A DNA stretch of 26,744 bases from an uncultured Lachnospiraceae bacterium (lineage in GTDB: Bacteria > Bacillota > Clostridia > Lachnospirales > Lachnospiraceae): assembly GCA_910578715.1 (NCBI GenBank), contig CAJTRL010000054.1, positions 1-26,744 on the forward strand, written 5' to 3'. The notes under the pieces are model-generated. The model had not been told where the DNA came from. It saw only the letters and a list, made by a program, of their open reading frames with translations, and searched no databases. Of this stretch, positions 15,865 to 22,853 are shown one piece after another. The position numbers were made by a program, and so were the translations under genes. Every line of letters starts with the position of its first letter. The first letter of the stretch is position 1.

Positions 15865-16692
15865 ATGGGACAGGAGAAAGGAGTGGACATCGGAGTGCAT
15901 TTGCAATATCAGGAAACAAAAGAAAGAATTATATTCCGGCATGGGGATTCCAGGCATATGCCGCCGCATCTTCATGATTCGCTGGAAGTCATATACGTTA
16001 CGGATGGAACGCTGGAAGTCGGAATCGGAACGGAGCTGTACCACATGGACGCGGGAGATATCGCTTTGATTTTCCCGGATGTGATGCACCATTTCCGGGT
16101 TTTTTCCGAAGGAGAAAACTACGCATGTTATATTCAGATACCTCCCGCTGCGTGCGGTGCGTTCGTAGAAAAAATACAAAAATACAGTCCGCAGAATCCG
16201 GTTATCGACAGGGCGGCCGTGGGGGAAGAGGTATGCGCCGCTTTAAAAGGTCTGTCCGGCGTCAGTCAGGAAGAGTTTGTGCTGGCACAGGCTTATGTGC
16301 AGATTTTACTGGCAAAATGTCTGCCGGAAATGGAACTGCGGCTAAAAGAGTGCAGCGGAAACGATGACATCGTTTATCAGGCAGCAGCTTATATCGCGGC
16401 CAATTTCCGCGAAAGTTTAAGCCTTGCGTCGGTGGCGTCGGAACTGGGCGTCAGCAAATATGTACTGTCCCGCATTTTTTCCGGGATTTTTTGCTGTAAT
16501 TTTAACAGGTACTTAAATGACGCCCGGCTGAATTATGCGTGTATCTGTCTGGAAAATACGAATCGGACGATTACCGAAATCTGTCTGGAAAGCGGTTTTG
16601 AAAGCCAGCGGACCTTTAACCGCGCCTTTAAAGAGCAGTACCGGATGACGCCCAGGGAATACCGGAAAGCGAAGTGTCCGCCGGGAATGTGA
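15865..16692 (+). CDS. AraC family transcriptional regulator
   Basis: About 275 residues. A cupin-type N-terminal domain (PPHLHDSLEVIYVTDG, MDAGDIALIFPDVMHHF) is followed by two helix-turn-helix units (LSLASVASELGVSKYVLSRIF; TEICLESGFESQRTFNRAF) and the AraC ending MTPREYRK. These proteins bind a small sugar or metabolite and activate nearby promoters. ATG 15865 has only a weak ribosome site; GTG 15883 or 15895, behind AGGAGAAAGGAG, are alternatives. The gene follows the interrupted symporter by 41 bp and may share its transcript. A strong hairpin terminator lies 70 bp after the stop. Confidence 0.9.
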   Translation: MGQEKGVDIGVHLQYQETKERIIFRHGDSRHMPPHLHDSLEVIYVTDGTLEVGIGTELYHMDAGDIALIFPDVMHHFRVFSEGENYACYIQIPPAACGAFVEKIQKYSPQNPVIDRAAVGEEVCAALKGLSGVSQEEFVLAQAYVQILLAKCLPEMELRLKECSGNDDIVYQAAAYIAANFRESLSLASVASELGVSKYVLSRIFSGIFCCNFNRYLNDARLNYACICLENTNRTITEICLESGFESQRTFNRAFKEQYRMTPREYRKAKCPPGM

Positions 16693-16761
16693 GCGTATCC
16701 GCGGCCTGCCGGATAAACATAACCGGGCATGGAAGCGCCATCTTTCCGGCCCGTGCGCATA

Positions 16762-16802
16762 AAAGGCCGCCGCCCGGCATTGGAGCCGGAGCGGCGGTCT
16801 TT
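16762..16802. terminator. bidirectional intrinsic terminator
   Basis: A near-perfect stem (arms 16762-16778 and 16785-16802, one bulged A and one G-U pair, six-base loop) that starts with AAAGG and ends with CTTT. Downstream on the + strand lies a T-rich run (16808-16821). On the minus strand the stem is followed by CCTTTTATG. It fits ending both the AraC gene (+) and the small reverse frame at 16827-17039. Confidence 0.75.
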
Positions 16803-16826
16803 GTCGCTCTGCTTTTTTTGACAGGG

Positions 16827-17039
16827 TCAGCAGTATTCCCGCATGTTGATATTGTAGTAAAACGGAAGAGCATTTTTCGTATATCCGCTTGTCTGAACGC
16901 AGATGTTTTTTTGTTCTTCTTTTTTACATGCTTCGTCGAATACTTCCGAGAAAAACTTATTCGAAAGGGAATCCGGCGAATCCCGCTTGGACTGGTGTTT
17001 TTCATCGTCGGAAGAAGTCTTCCTGAGACGCGGTATCAC
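16827..17039 (-). CDS. possible small protein of unknown function, start uncertain
   Basis: A 70-residue hydrophilic frame from GTG 17039, with AGGCGG five bases upstream. It ends in SGYTKNALPFYYNINMREYC, which looks like a conserved tail rather than random translation, but I cannot name the family with certainty. In favour of a real gene: it converges on the AraC gene and its stop lies 25 bp from the bidirectional terminator. Against: no ATG start, and the same frame stays open upstream to 17235 with protein-like text (DINSRTIKVDSREGLEAYGY) but no start codon, so the 5' end may be lost. The opposite-strand reading frame here looks like a shadow. Confidence 0.4.
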   Translation of the reverse strand: MIPRLRKTSSDDEKHQSKRDSPDSLSNKFFSEVFDEACKKEEQKNICVQTSGYTKNALPFYYNINMREYC

Positions 17040-17352
17040 CGCAACCGCCTGAACTTTATAAAGCCTGTCATATCCGTATGCTTCGAGTCCCTCCCTGGAA
17101 TCAACTTTTATTGTTCTACTATTTATATCGGCATAAACAGACAGAAAATAAGGGGATGGACAGGGGAATTTTCTGACGATTTTGTTGCGCTTATATGTAG
17201 TAACAATTGCAAGTATTACGATATTCTTCCTTTTTCACAAAACATCGCTTATACTATAAATGGTCTTTTATTTCTGCGGGCAGCGAGCCAGACAGACGTG
17301 CCAGCACGGATATCTGGCGATTGCCGCAAGGCTGAATAAGGAGGATAGTGAT
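17040..17352. other. AT-rich intergenic region with possible promoter
   Basis: This 313-bp stretch has no firm gene. On the minus strand the frame of the small gene stays open from 17040 to 17235 without a start codon. On the + strand TATACT at 17251-17256 with a weak TTCCTT 17 bp before it could be a promoter for the flavoprotein gene. Nothing else is seen. Confidence 0.35.
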
Positions 17353-17970
17353 ATGAAAGTAATTTTGGTAAACGGAAGTTCAAGAAATCAGGGGTGTACT
17401 CATACCGCATTGGAGGAAGTGGCGCGGGCGCTGCGGGAAGAAGGCATAGAGACGGAACATTTTTTTATTGGAAATGAGCCGCTTTCCGACTGTATTGCCT
17501 GCGGCAGATGCAGAGAAATCGGAAAATGCGTCCTGGAGGATAGCGTTAATCTGTTTGTGGAAAAGGCAAAAGAATGCGACGGGTTCGTGTTCGGCTCCCC
17601 GGTATATTATGCGCATCCGAGCGGCCGGCTGTTAAGTTTTATGGACAGGGCATTTTATTCCGGCAAAAGTGCGTTTGCCCATAAGCCGGCGGCGGCCGTG
17701 CTGAGTGCGAGAAGGGCGGGAACGACGGCTTCATTCGACGTCATCAATAAGTATTTTACCATCTCTTCCATGCCGATTGTTTCTTCCACCTATTGGAATC
17801 ATGTTTACGGAAACAGGCCGGAGGAAGTGCTCCAGGATGCGGAAGGGCTTATGACGATGTACAATATCGGGAAAAACATGGCCTGGCTGCTAAAATGTAT
17901 TGAGCTCGGAAAAGAAAACGGCGTGCTGGTTCCGGAGAATCAGAAGGTGACGACGAACTTTATCCGGTAA
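17353..17970 (+). CDS. flavodoxin-fold NAD(P)H-dependent FMN reductase-like protein
   Basis: A 205-residue protein. ATG 17353 was selected because a perfect AAGGAGG lies eight bases upstream and the protein then begins MKVILVNGSSR. GSSRNQGCT is the FMN phosphate-binding loop of the flavodoxin-like reductases, and GSPVYYAHPSG is the second FMN-contacting motif. CIACGRCREIGKC gives clustered cysteines as found in the iron-sulfur flavoprotein branch, though the set is not enough to be sure of a 4Fe-4S cluster. Probable role: electron transfer or reduction of quinones or aromatic compounds using reduced flavin. It stands alone, upstream of the BlaI-type operator region. Confidence 0.85.
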   Translation: MKVILVNGSSRNQGCTHTALEEVARALREEGIETEHFFIGNEPLSDCIACGRCREIGKCVLEDSVNLFVEKAKECDGFVFGSPVYYAHPSGRLLSFMDRAFYSGKSAFAHKPAAAVLSARRAGTTASFDVINKYFTISSMPIVSSTYWNHVYGNRPEEVLQDAEGLMTMYNIGKNMAWLLKCIELGKENGVLVPENQKVTTNFIR

Positions 17971-18021
17971 CGGGTAACAGTTCAGCCGCCGTCCGGACAG
18001 TTTTAATATCCATAAATTAAA

Positions 18022-18089
18022 AAAAAGGTTGACAGATGACTACCTATACCGTATGATGGATAAAAAGGTAGTCATTTGTCAACCTTTTT
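18022..18089. promoter_or_regulatory. paired 23-bp inverted operator arms for the BlaI-type repressor
   Basis: Arms at 18022-18044 and 18067-18089 are reverse complements with one mismatch, separated by 22 bp holding the -10 box. Each arm is itself an imperfect palindrome, GTTGACA-n2-TGACTAC and its mirror, as expected for a dimer site. The placement over the promoter and just before the blaI-like gene implies autoregulation. In RNA the arms could also pair, acting as a hairpin after the flavoprotein gene. Confidence 0.7.
18029..18057 (+). promoter_or_regulatory. strong vegetative promoter of the repressor/protease operon
   Basis: TTGACA (18029-18034) and TATGAT (18052-18057) are separated by exactly 17 bp. 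The -35 box lies inside the left operator arm, so a bound repressor would block RNA polymerase. The start of the next gene is about 72 bp after the expected transcription start. Confidence 0.8.
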
Positions 18090-18135
18090 ATTCAGGTGAC
18101 TTATGAAAAATTCAGTAAGAGAAGGAGAATATCCG

Positions 18136-18504
18136 ATGATAAAATTGTCAGAAGCAGAGTGGAAAGTGATGAATCTCCTCTGGGAAGAGGCGCCGCAGAC
18201 GATTACGCAGATTACCGGTCACTTTAAGGAAACGACGGGATGGACCAAGCATACGGTCATGACTTTCCTGCGCCGCATGGAGGAAAAGGGTGCGGTTCAT
18301 TATGAAGAAGGGACGCGGGCAAAGCTCTTTTATCCCGATATTGAAAAAAAGGAGGCGGCTTTTCAGGAGACGGAGGAATTTCTGGACAAGGTATTTAACG
18401 GCCGGCTCGGGCTGATGCTGAACACAATGATAGAGAAAAAAACACTGTCCGGGGACGAAATTGCCGAACTTTATGAGATTTTGAAAAAAGCAGAGGAAAG
18501 CTGA
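18136..18504 (+). CDS. BlaI/MecI/CopY family transcriptional repressor
   Basis: A 122-residue protein, the standard length of the family. ATG 18136 was chosen because GAAGGAG lies upstream and it yields MIKLSEAEWKVMNLLWE, the classic BlaI start. The winged helix covers residues ~5-75 (TQITGHFKETTGWTKHTVMTFLRRMEEKG region), and the C-terminal part (EEFLDKVFNGRLGLMLNTMI) forms the dimer interface where BlaI proteins are cut by their M56 partner. It is followed 78 bp later by an M56 protease gene. By family analogy, the repressor binds the paired operator ahead of it and is inactivated by proteolysis on a cell-envelope signal. Confidence 0.92.
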   Translation: MIKLSEAEWKVMNLLWEEAPQTITQITGHFKETTGWTKHTVMTFLRRMEEKGAVHYEEGTRAKLFYPDIEKKEAAFQETEEFLDKVFNGRLGLMLNTMIEKKTLSGDEIAELYEILKKAEES

Positions 18505-18552
18505 AAGAAAAGAATTTCAAATGTTGAATAAATTCGGTTTTTGGATATGAGA

Positions 18553-18568
18553 GCCTGCCAGGGCAGGC
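18553..18568 (+). other. small hairpin ahead of the M56 gene ribosome site
   Basis: GCCTGCC-AG-GGCAGGC forms a 7-bp GC-rich stem with a 2-base gap (probably opening to a 4-base loop) directly before the AGGGGAG ribosome site. It may lower or tune translation of the protease relative to the repressor. This is an inference from position only. Confidence 0.35.
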
Positions 18569-18582
18569 AGAGGGGAGTGAAT

Positions 18583-21438
18583 ATGAGAGATTTTATGATT
18601 ACTTCTTCGGTTTTAACAGGCGTTGTGTTAATGCTCCGGTATCTTGCGAAAGACCGGTTAAATCCCATAGTGCAGTATGCACTCTGGATTCCGGTCATGC
18701 TGCGGCTTCTGATACCTGTGCCGTGGTGGGACAGCCGGTTCAGCGTTCTGAATCTGATTCCCGAAAGTCTATTGCAAAGCGATACGGTTTCGGAAACGGA
18801 AAAATACGCTGACATCTTTGCTGTGGGTGAAAATGTAAATATGGAAACTGGCGGAAACCGGGAGGACTGGGGAAAGAACAGCACCGGGGACCTGACGGAA
18901 TCGGGAATAGGAAGTGCCGGAGTTCTGACGGAATCGGGAATGGGAAATGCCGGAGTTCTGACGGAATCGGGAATGAGAAGTGCCGGAGTTCTGACGGAAT
19001 CAGGAACTGGAAGCACCGGAGACCTGTCGGAAGCAAGGATTGGAGGCACCGGAAGCCTGTCAGATACAGAAATCGGAGCGGTGCAAAAAGAAAACGGTGT
19101 CCGTCCGGCATTTTTCCCGTCACTGAAAGGCGCAGCGCTGTTTATCTGGGCGGCCGGAGCACTGTCGGTCGGCGGTTACATGCTTTTCTATCAGATAAAA
19201 TGGAAAAAATATCTGCAGGCGAACAGAAAACCGCTCGTGGGACGGGAAATATACAGAAATGGCCTGTCCGTATATACGGTAAAGAACTTGCCTTCTCCCT
19301 GTCTGACGGGAAACTGTATCTATCTGACCAAAGAGATGGCCGGGGATGAAAAGCGTCTTGAACATATATTGGCGCATGAATACTGCCATTACAGGCATCT
19401 TGATTTTCTGTGGGTATCTGTCAGATGCGTTCTTGTGGCGGTCTACTGGTTCCATCCGCTCGTATGGGCGGCGGCATGGGCATCCAAACAGGACAGTGAG
19501 CTCGCCTGTGATGCGGCGGCAATCCGTCTGCTTGGAGAACAGGAGCGCCTTGCATACGGAAAGACACTGCTGGCGCTGATTGCAGAAAGCGGCTGTGACT
19601 TTGGACGGATGGGAATCGCTTCGACGATGAGCGGCGGAGAGAAAGGAATCCGGGAAAGAATTTCAAGAATTGCCGGAAAACCGAAATATATGGCGGCGAC
19701 GGCGGGCATTGTCCTGTTGCTCGCGGCAGTAGCGGTGTTTGTTACTTTTTCGGGAGCGGCAGAAGAAAAGGGCGCGGAAGCGGAAAATATGTCGGCGGAC
19801 GGACAGAAGGACTCCCTATCGGAGGAATCCGGCAATGGATGGAGTGAGGAACAGCTTTCAGAAGAGCAGCAGGCATTAGCGCAGCAACAGGAACAGTTAT
19901 CAGAGCTGGAACAGGAAAAGCAGCAGACACTGACGCAGCAGCTGGAGCAGCTGCGGGCTCTGGAACAGGAAAAGCAGCAGACTCTGCAGCAGCAACAGGA
20001 AGCGGAACAACAGTTTAGGCGTTTAGAGCAGGAGCTGGTTGCGGAAGTGAAAGAAAGCGCCGTCCTCCAGAAGCTGGCTTTTTATGACGGGAAGATTGAG
20101 GAAACCGGAAGCAGAGCGGGCGTATACGCGGTAAGGGATGCTTTAAACTGTTCGGATTATATACAGGCTTATTATGAAAACGGGGAGACGGCGTTAGATG
20201 AGGGCATGTATCTTCTGGAAGTGCATAAGGGTTCCGACGGCTCCGATATCAAAATATATGGAATGTATTCGGAGGAATATGGGTGCGAAGGCGTCAAAAT
20301 TCTTATCGGGGACGACGTAAACGATTTCGATGTGGTATGGCGTATGTCCTATTTTACCGGCCAGGAAGAAAATCTCCGTCTTTATGAAGCGGCGGAGGAT
20401 GGAATGCCCCGGACCTTTGCCTGGAAGGCGCTTGCAGAAAACACTTCCGAAACGGAAATATGGGATTTATATGTGTGCGACCGTTACGATACGGGAACGA
20501 TTGAACAGTATACGCTCCGGTCCGAAGATATGATAGAAGAACTGAGGAAAAGGCTCCGCTTTGAAATCCATACGGAAGAATGCCGGATTTATGTTTATGA
20601 TAAAGATAAACTGGTCGGTTATATTCCGGTGGAGGCATCCCCGGAGGCGATGAAAAGCGTTAAGGATGTGATAATGGATGGCAGCGCCATAGCCTGGGAG
20701 CTTGGGAGCGGCGCGGACGAAATCAGGATGATGACATCGGTCGGTTTGCTGCTAAGCGGGTCTGAACAGGCGCAGACGGAAAAAATCTGGTATTACAGGC
20801 TGCCGGTTCTCAGCTTCCCGGTGACCTGTGGAACATTTGGCGAAAGAACATTTCAATTGGGACAGGCTTCGGTGGATACAGGCCATGTAAATGCGAAAGG
20901 GGCAGGAGGACCGGGCTCGCTGGATGAGTTTCTGAAACTGCCGGAGGAAGCCGCCCTGAAAAATGAAACACAAATGCGTCAGGACGGGACGGACGTTCTT
21001 TCCACGGCGTTTACCTATGAGGGCGCCGGAGAAGGGCATTATGATGTGTTAATTCAATATACAAGCCCCTGTCCGTCCTATACGCGGATTTCCGATGCTT
21101 TTGGAACCAGAACCAATCCGGTGACGGGAGATAGTCAGGTGCACAACGGGGTGGACCTGGCTGCGGAAAAAGGCGCCGATGTCGTTGCGGCGGCGGACGG
21201 AAACGTTTATCAGACCGGGTTTGATGCGGAATACGGAAATTATATCGTCCTGTATCATGTGCTGAACGGAGAATTTACTTATTATGCCGGATGTCAGGAT
21301 GTGCTGGCCGCAGAAGGAGAAAGCGTTGCGGCCGGGCAGAAAATCGCCACGGTAGGCAGTACCGGGCGCTCCACCGGACCGCATCTTCACTTTGCACGCA
21401 GCAGAGCCGGAGAATATATCGAGCCGGAGTTTGAATGA
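18583..21438 (+). CDS. BlaR1-like M56 membrane metalloprotease with C-terminal M23 domain
   Basis: A 951-residue protein from ATG 18583 (GGGGAG upstream). Two N-terminal membrane helices (about 5-50) are followed by a loop with 11-residue repeats (104-169) and a third helix. The M56 catalytic region has H265-E-Y-C-H269 and Glu 306 in ELACD. A fourth helix (YMAATAGIVLLLAAVAVFV) leads to a Gln-rich coiled coil (~420-490), an unassigned stretch and a C-terminal M23/LytM domain (~840-951): H854-x3-D858 and H934-L-H936 match the zinc site. The LytM His 260 position appears to be Gly 903 (TYYAGC). BlaR1 proteins cleave BlaI after sensing an extracellular signal; here the usual penicillin-binding sensor domain is absent and an M23 domain takes its place. 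Wall sensing is an inference. Confidence 0.88.
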   Translation: MRDFMITSSVLTGVVLMLRYLAKDRLNPIVQYALWIPVMLRLLIPVPWWDSRFSVLNLIPESLLQSDTVSETEKYADIFAVGENVNMETGGNREDWGKNSTGDLTESGIGSAGVLTESGMGNAGVLTESGMRSAGVLTESGTGSTGDLSEARIGGTGSLSDTEIGAVQKENGVRPAFFPSLKGAALFIWAAGALSVGGYMLFYQIKWKKYLQANRKPLVGREIYRNGLSVYTVKNLPSPCLTGNCIYLTKEMAGDEKRLEHILAHEYCHYRHLDFLWVSVRCVLVAVYWFHPLVWAAAWASKQDSELACDAAAIRLLGEQERLAYGKTLLALIAESGCDFGRMGIASTMSGGEKGIRERISRIAGKPKYMAATAGIVLLLAAVAVFVTFSGAAEEKGAEAENMSADGQKDSLSEESGNGWSEEQLSEEQQALAQQQEQLSELEQEKQQTLTQQLEQLRALEQEKQQTLQQQQEAEQQFRRLEQELVAEVKESAVLQKLAFYDGKIEETGSRAGVYAVRDALNCSDYIQAYYENGETALDEGMYLLEVHKGSDGSDIKIYGMYSEEYGCEGVKILIGDDVNDFDVVWRMSYFTGQEENLRLYEAAEDGMPRTFAWKALAENTSETEIWDLYVCDRYDTGTIEQYTLRSEDMIEELRKRLRFEIHTEECRIYVYDKDKLVGYIPVEASPEAMKSVKDVIMDGSAIAWELGSGADEIRMMTSVGLLLSGSEQAQTEKIWYYRLPVLSFPVTCGTFGERTFQLGQASVDTGHVNAKGAGGPGSLDEFLKLPEEAALKNETQMRQDGTDVLSTAFTYEGAGEGHYDVLIQYTSPCPSYTRISDAFGTRTNPVTGDSQVHNGVDLAAEKGADVVAAADGNVYQTGFDAEYGNYIVLYHVLNGEFTYYAGCQDVLAAEGESVAAGQKIATVGSTGRSTGPHLHFARSRAGEYIEPEFE
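18892..19089 (+). repeat. 33-bp in-frame tandem repeats in the M56 gene
   Basis: Six units of 33 bp encode 11-residue repeats of the form LTESGxGxAGV. The first four (18892-19023) are nearly identical in DNA and the last two (LSEARIGGTGS, LSDTEIGAVQK) are diverged. They lie between membrane helices 2 and 3. Copy number is likely to vary between strains. Confidence 0.85.
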
Positions 21439-21452
21439 GTAAAAAGAGGCGG

Positions 21453-21992
21453 CTATTCCTCCGGATGATAGCGCCGCAGCGGCAGAAATACCGGTTTGTA
21501 CAGCAGCATTGTAATTGCCGCATTTAATCCGCCTTTGATGAGGTTAAACGGAAGGAATGCCGGAAGCAGCAGCCTGGCCACGGCTTCTCTTGGCATTCCC
21601 ATATAGAGCGGGGCGATGAAATAATTCCAGAGCAGCATCGTTGCGGCCATTACAAGGCAGCCTCCGAGAAGTCCGGCCGCCATGCCGGGGAAACTGCGGT
21701 GTTTCCGGTAAAAAAGAGCGGCAGTGCAGGCAAAGGAGCAGCTGGAAATAACGTTCATGAGAAAGCCGAGCGGGCCTGTGCCGCTGATGGTAAGCATCTG
21801 GACGAAAGAGACGAGAACCGTCATTACAAAAGAAGCAGACGGGCCAAAAAGCAGACCGCCGATTGTGATAATGACGTCTTTGGGCTCGTACTTTAAAAAG
21901 AGTACGAGAGGAATGCGGACGAATGCCACAACGATGTAAGCGAGGGCACAGAGCATTCCGATAGTGGTGAGTTTTCTTGTTTTCTGGTTCAT
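21453..21992 (-). CDS. ribU: riboflavin ECF transporter S component
   Basis: A 179-residue, very hydrophobic protein with about six predicted helices. LKYEPKDVIITIGGLLFGP is the characteristic RibU motif region in the loop after helix 1. It binds riboflavin and works with a shared ECF energising module (EcfA/A'/T), none of which is encoded here, as usual for group II systems. ATG 21992 has GGGAGG seven bases upstream. The gene is preceded on the same strand by a promoter, an FMN riboswitch and hairpins, so uptake should fall when FMN is plentiful. Its 3' end faces the M56 gene, 14 bp away. Confidence 0.93.
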   Translation of the reverse strand: MNQKTRKLTTIGMLCALAYIVVAFVRIPLVLFLKYEPKDVIITIGGLLFGPSASFVMTVLVSFVQMLTISGTGPLGFLMNVISSCSFACTAALFYRKHRSFPGMAAGLLGGCLVMAATMLLWNYFIAPLYMGMPREAVARLLLPAFLPFNLIKGGLNAAITMLLYKPVFLPLRRYHPEE

Positions 21993-22016
21993 TGGTATAC
22001 CTCCCGAAAATAAATT

Positions 22017-22051
22017 ACACCTGAAAGCGAAGCGCCTTTCAGGTGTTTTTT
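22017..22051. terminator. hairpin between FMN riboswitch and ribU
   Basis: Perfect 11-bp arms (22017-22027 and 22036-22046) with an 8-base loop. On the + strand it is followed by six T. On the minus (ribU) strand the following bases are AATTTATTTTC, a moderate U-tract just before GGGAGG. It may be the riboswitch-controlled terminator or ribosome-site sequestering element, and could also stop + strand transcripts. Confidence 0.6.
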
Positions 22052-22103
22052 CTAAGGTATGCCGAAAAAGTCATCAGAGCAGCGGATGAATAAAAAAGAG
22101 TGC

Positions 22104-22127
22104 AAAAAGACGCCAGCATGAGCTGAC
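22104..22127 (-). terminator. possible second attenuator hairpin in the ribU leader
   Basis: On the minus strand a 6-bp stem GTCAGC-TCAT-GCTGGC (one G-U pair) is followed by GTCTTTTTG. It lies between the riboswitch aptamer and the stronger hairpin at 22017-22046. The short stem makes this tentative. Confidence 0.35.
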
Positions 22128-22138
22128 AGTTTCAACAC

Positions 22139-22274
22139 ACCTTCTTTAATCCGGACTATACCGTCGGTACCGGAATTTCACCGGTCCCCGCACTTTCGTG
22201 CCCGCGGACTGTCACCGCCGATCGGGAATTCCAGCTTACCGGAAATACCGGTAAGGGTCACCCTGCCCTGAAGA
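22139..22274 (-). ncRNA. FMN riboswitch (RFN element)
   Basis: Read on the minus strand, the conserved aptamer blocks occur in order: CTTCAGGGCAGGGTGA at the 5' side, then AATTCCCGATCGGCGGT, AGTCCGCGGG, ACCGGTGAAATTCCGGTACC, GACGGTATAGTCCGGAT and closing GAAGG. The order and content match the RFN element that binds FMN and switches off riboflavin genes. It is directly upstream of ribU. A 27-nt hairpin insertion (22231-22257) lies inside loop 2, splitting the usual GTGAAATTCC. Confidence 0.93.
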
Positions 22275-22300
22275 CAATAAGCTATTCAGTTGTTTGTAAC

Positions 22301-22329
22301 AGTATATCGCCATCCTGAGGATATGTCAA
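22301..22329 (-). promoter_or_regulatory. vegetative promoter of the ribU leader
   Basis: On the minus strand TTGACA (22329-22324) and TATACT (22306-22301) are 17 bp apart, a near-consensus promoter. Transcription would begin about 20 bp before the aptamer. The -35 box is 4 bp after the stop of the small upstream gene. Confidence 0.8.
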
Positions 22330-22333
22330 GATT

Positions 22334-22585
22334 TTAAAACCCGGCCATCATAAGGCCCATCAGCTGGTCTCTGACAACGGCGTCCTGTGCGCCCTTTGCT
22401 TTGGAAGCCTGACTATCCAGTTCCGTTTTGGTCGCTTCGGCAAGCCGCAGCTTTTCTAAGAAAGCCTTTTTTTCCTGTTCCGCCTCTTCGACTCTCCGCT
22501 CCGCCCTTGCCTGACTGCGCATTTTGACCGCGTATTCCATGGAATCTACGACCTGCTGCATTTCCGATATCATTGCTGCGCTCAT
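22334..22585 (-). CDS. small helical/coiled-coil protein of unknown function
   Basis: An 83-residue protein from ATG 22585 with AAGGG seven bases upstream. It is highly charged and Ala-rich (RSQARAERRVEEAEQEKK, LRLAEATKTELDSQASKA), with strong helix and coiled-coil character, and ends in a hydrophobic stretch (DQLMGLMMAGF). There is no signal peptide or membrane helix. I do not recognise the family. It is divergent from mecA across a 268-bp region and has its own possible -10 box TATAAT (minus strand, 22647-22642). The ribU promoter starts just after its stop. Confidence 0.6.
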   Translation of the reverse strand: MSAAMISEMQQVVDSMEYAVKMRSQARAERRVEEAEQEKKAFLEKLRLAEATKTELDSQASKAKGAQDAVVRDQLMGLMMAGF

Positions 22586-22767
22586 AATTTTCCCTTACTT
22601 TCCGCCGCGCCATGCGGCTTTTTCTGGATGATACTGCCTGTATTATAAATGATATCGGCTGTTAATGCCATCTTCTAAAGGGGAGATGAAAACTATTTTA
22701 GCGGAACTTAACGCGATGCCAATTCCTGACATTGCCGCAACAACCTCTTTCCCATTTTCATTTTCTG

Positions 22768-22776
22768 TGTTATACT
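22768..22776 (+). promoter_or_regulatory. possible extended -10 promoter of mecA
   Basis: TGTTATACT gives an extended -10 (TGn followed by TATACT at 22771-22776); the -35 region is poor. It lies 78 bp upstream of the mecA start codon. Confidence 0.45.
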
Positions 22777-22853
22777 GTACGCAAAGCAACTGCCGATGCT
22801 TTTTTAGGCGGCGTTTTTTAACAGAACAAACGATAGAAAGTAGTTGGGGATAA

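Noticed and set aside
16674..17339. A + strand frame of 221 codons in the gap after the second AraC gene
   Set aside because: It starts inside the AraC gene, runs through a strong terminator, has irregular composition and no family resemblance; the reverse-strand frame fits the terminator layout better.
18892..19023. Direct repeats that might suggest a CRISPR array
   Set aside because: The units are adjacent without spacers, keep an open coding frame and lie inside a gene.
18471..19049. Reverse-strand frames rich in PDSVRTPA-like and PSELRHF-like repeats
   Set aside because: These are translations of the 33-bp repeats in the wrong frame and strand; the + strand M56 gene explains the region.
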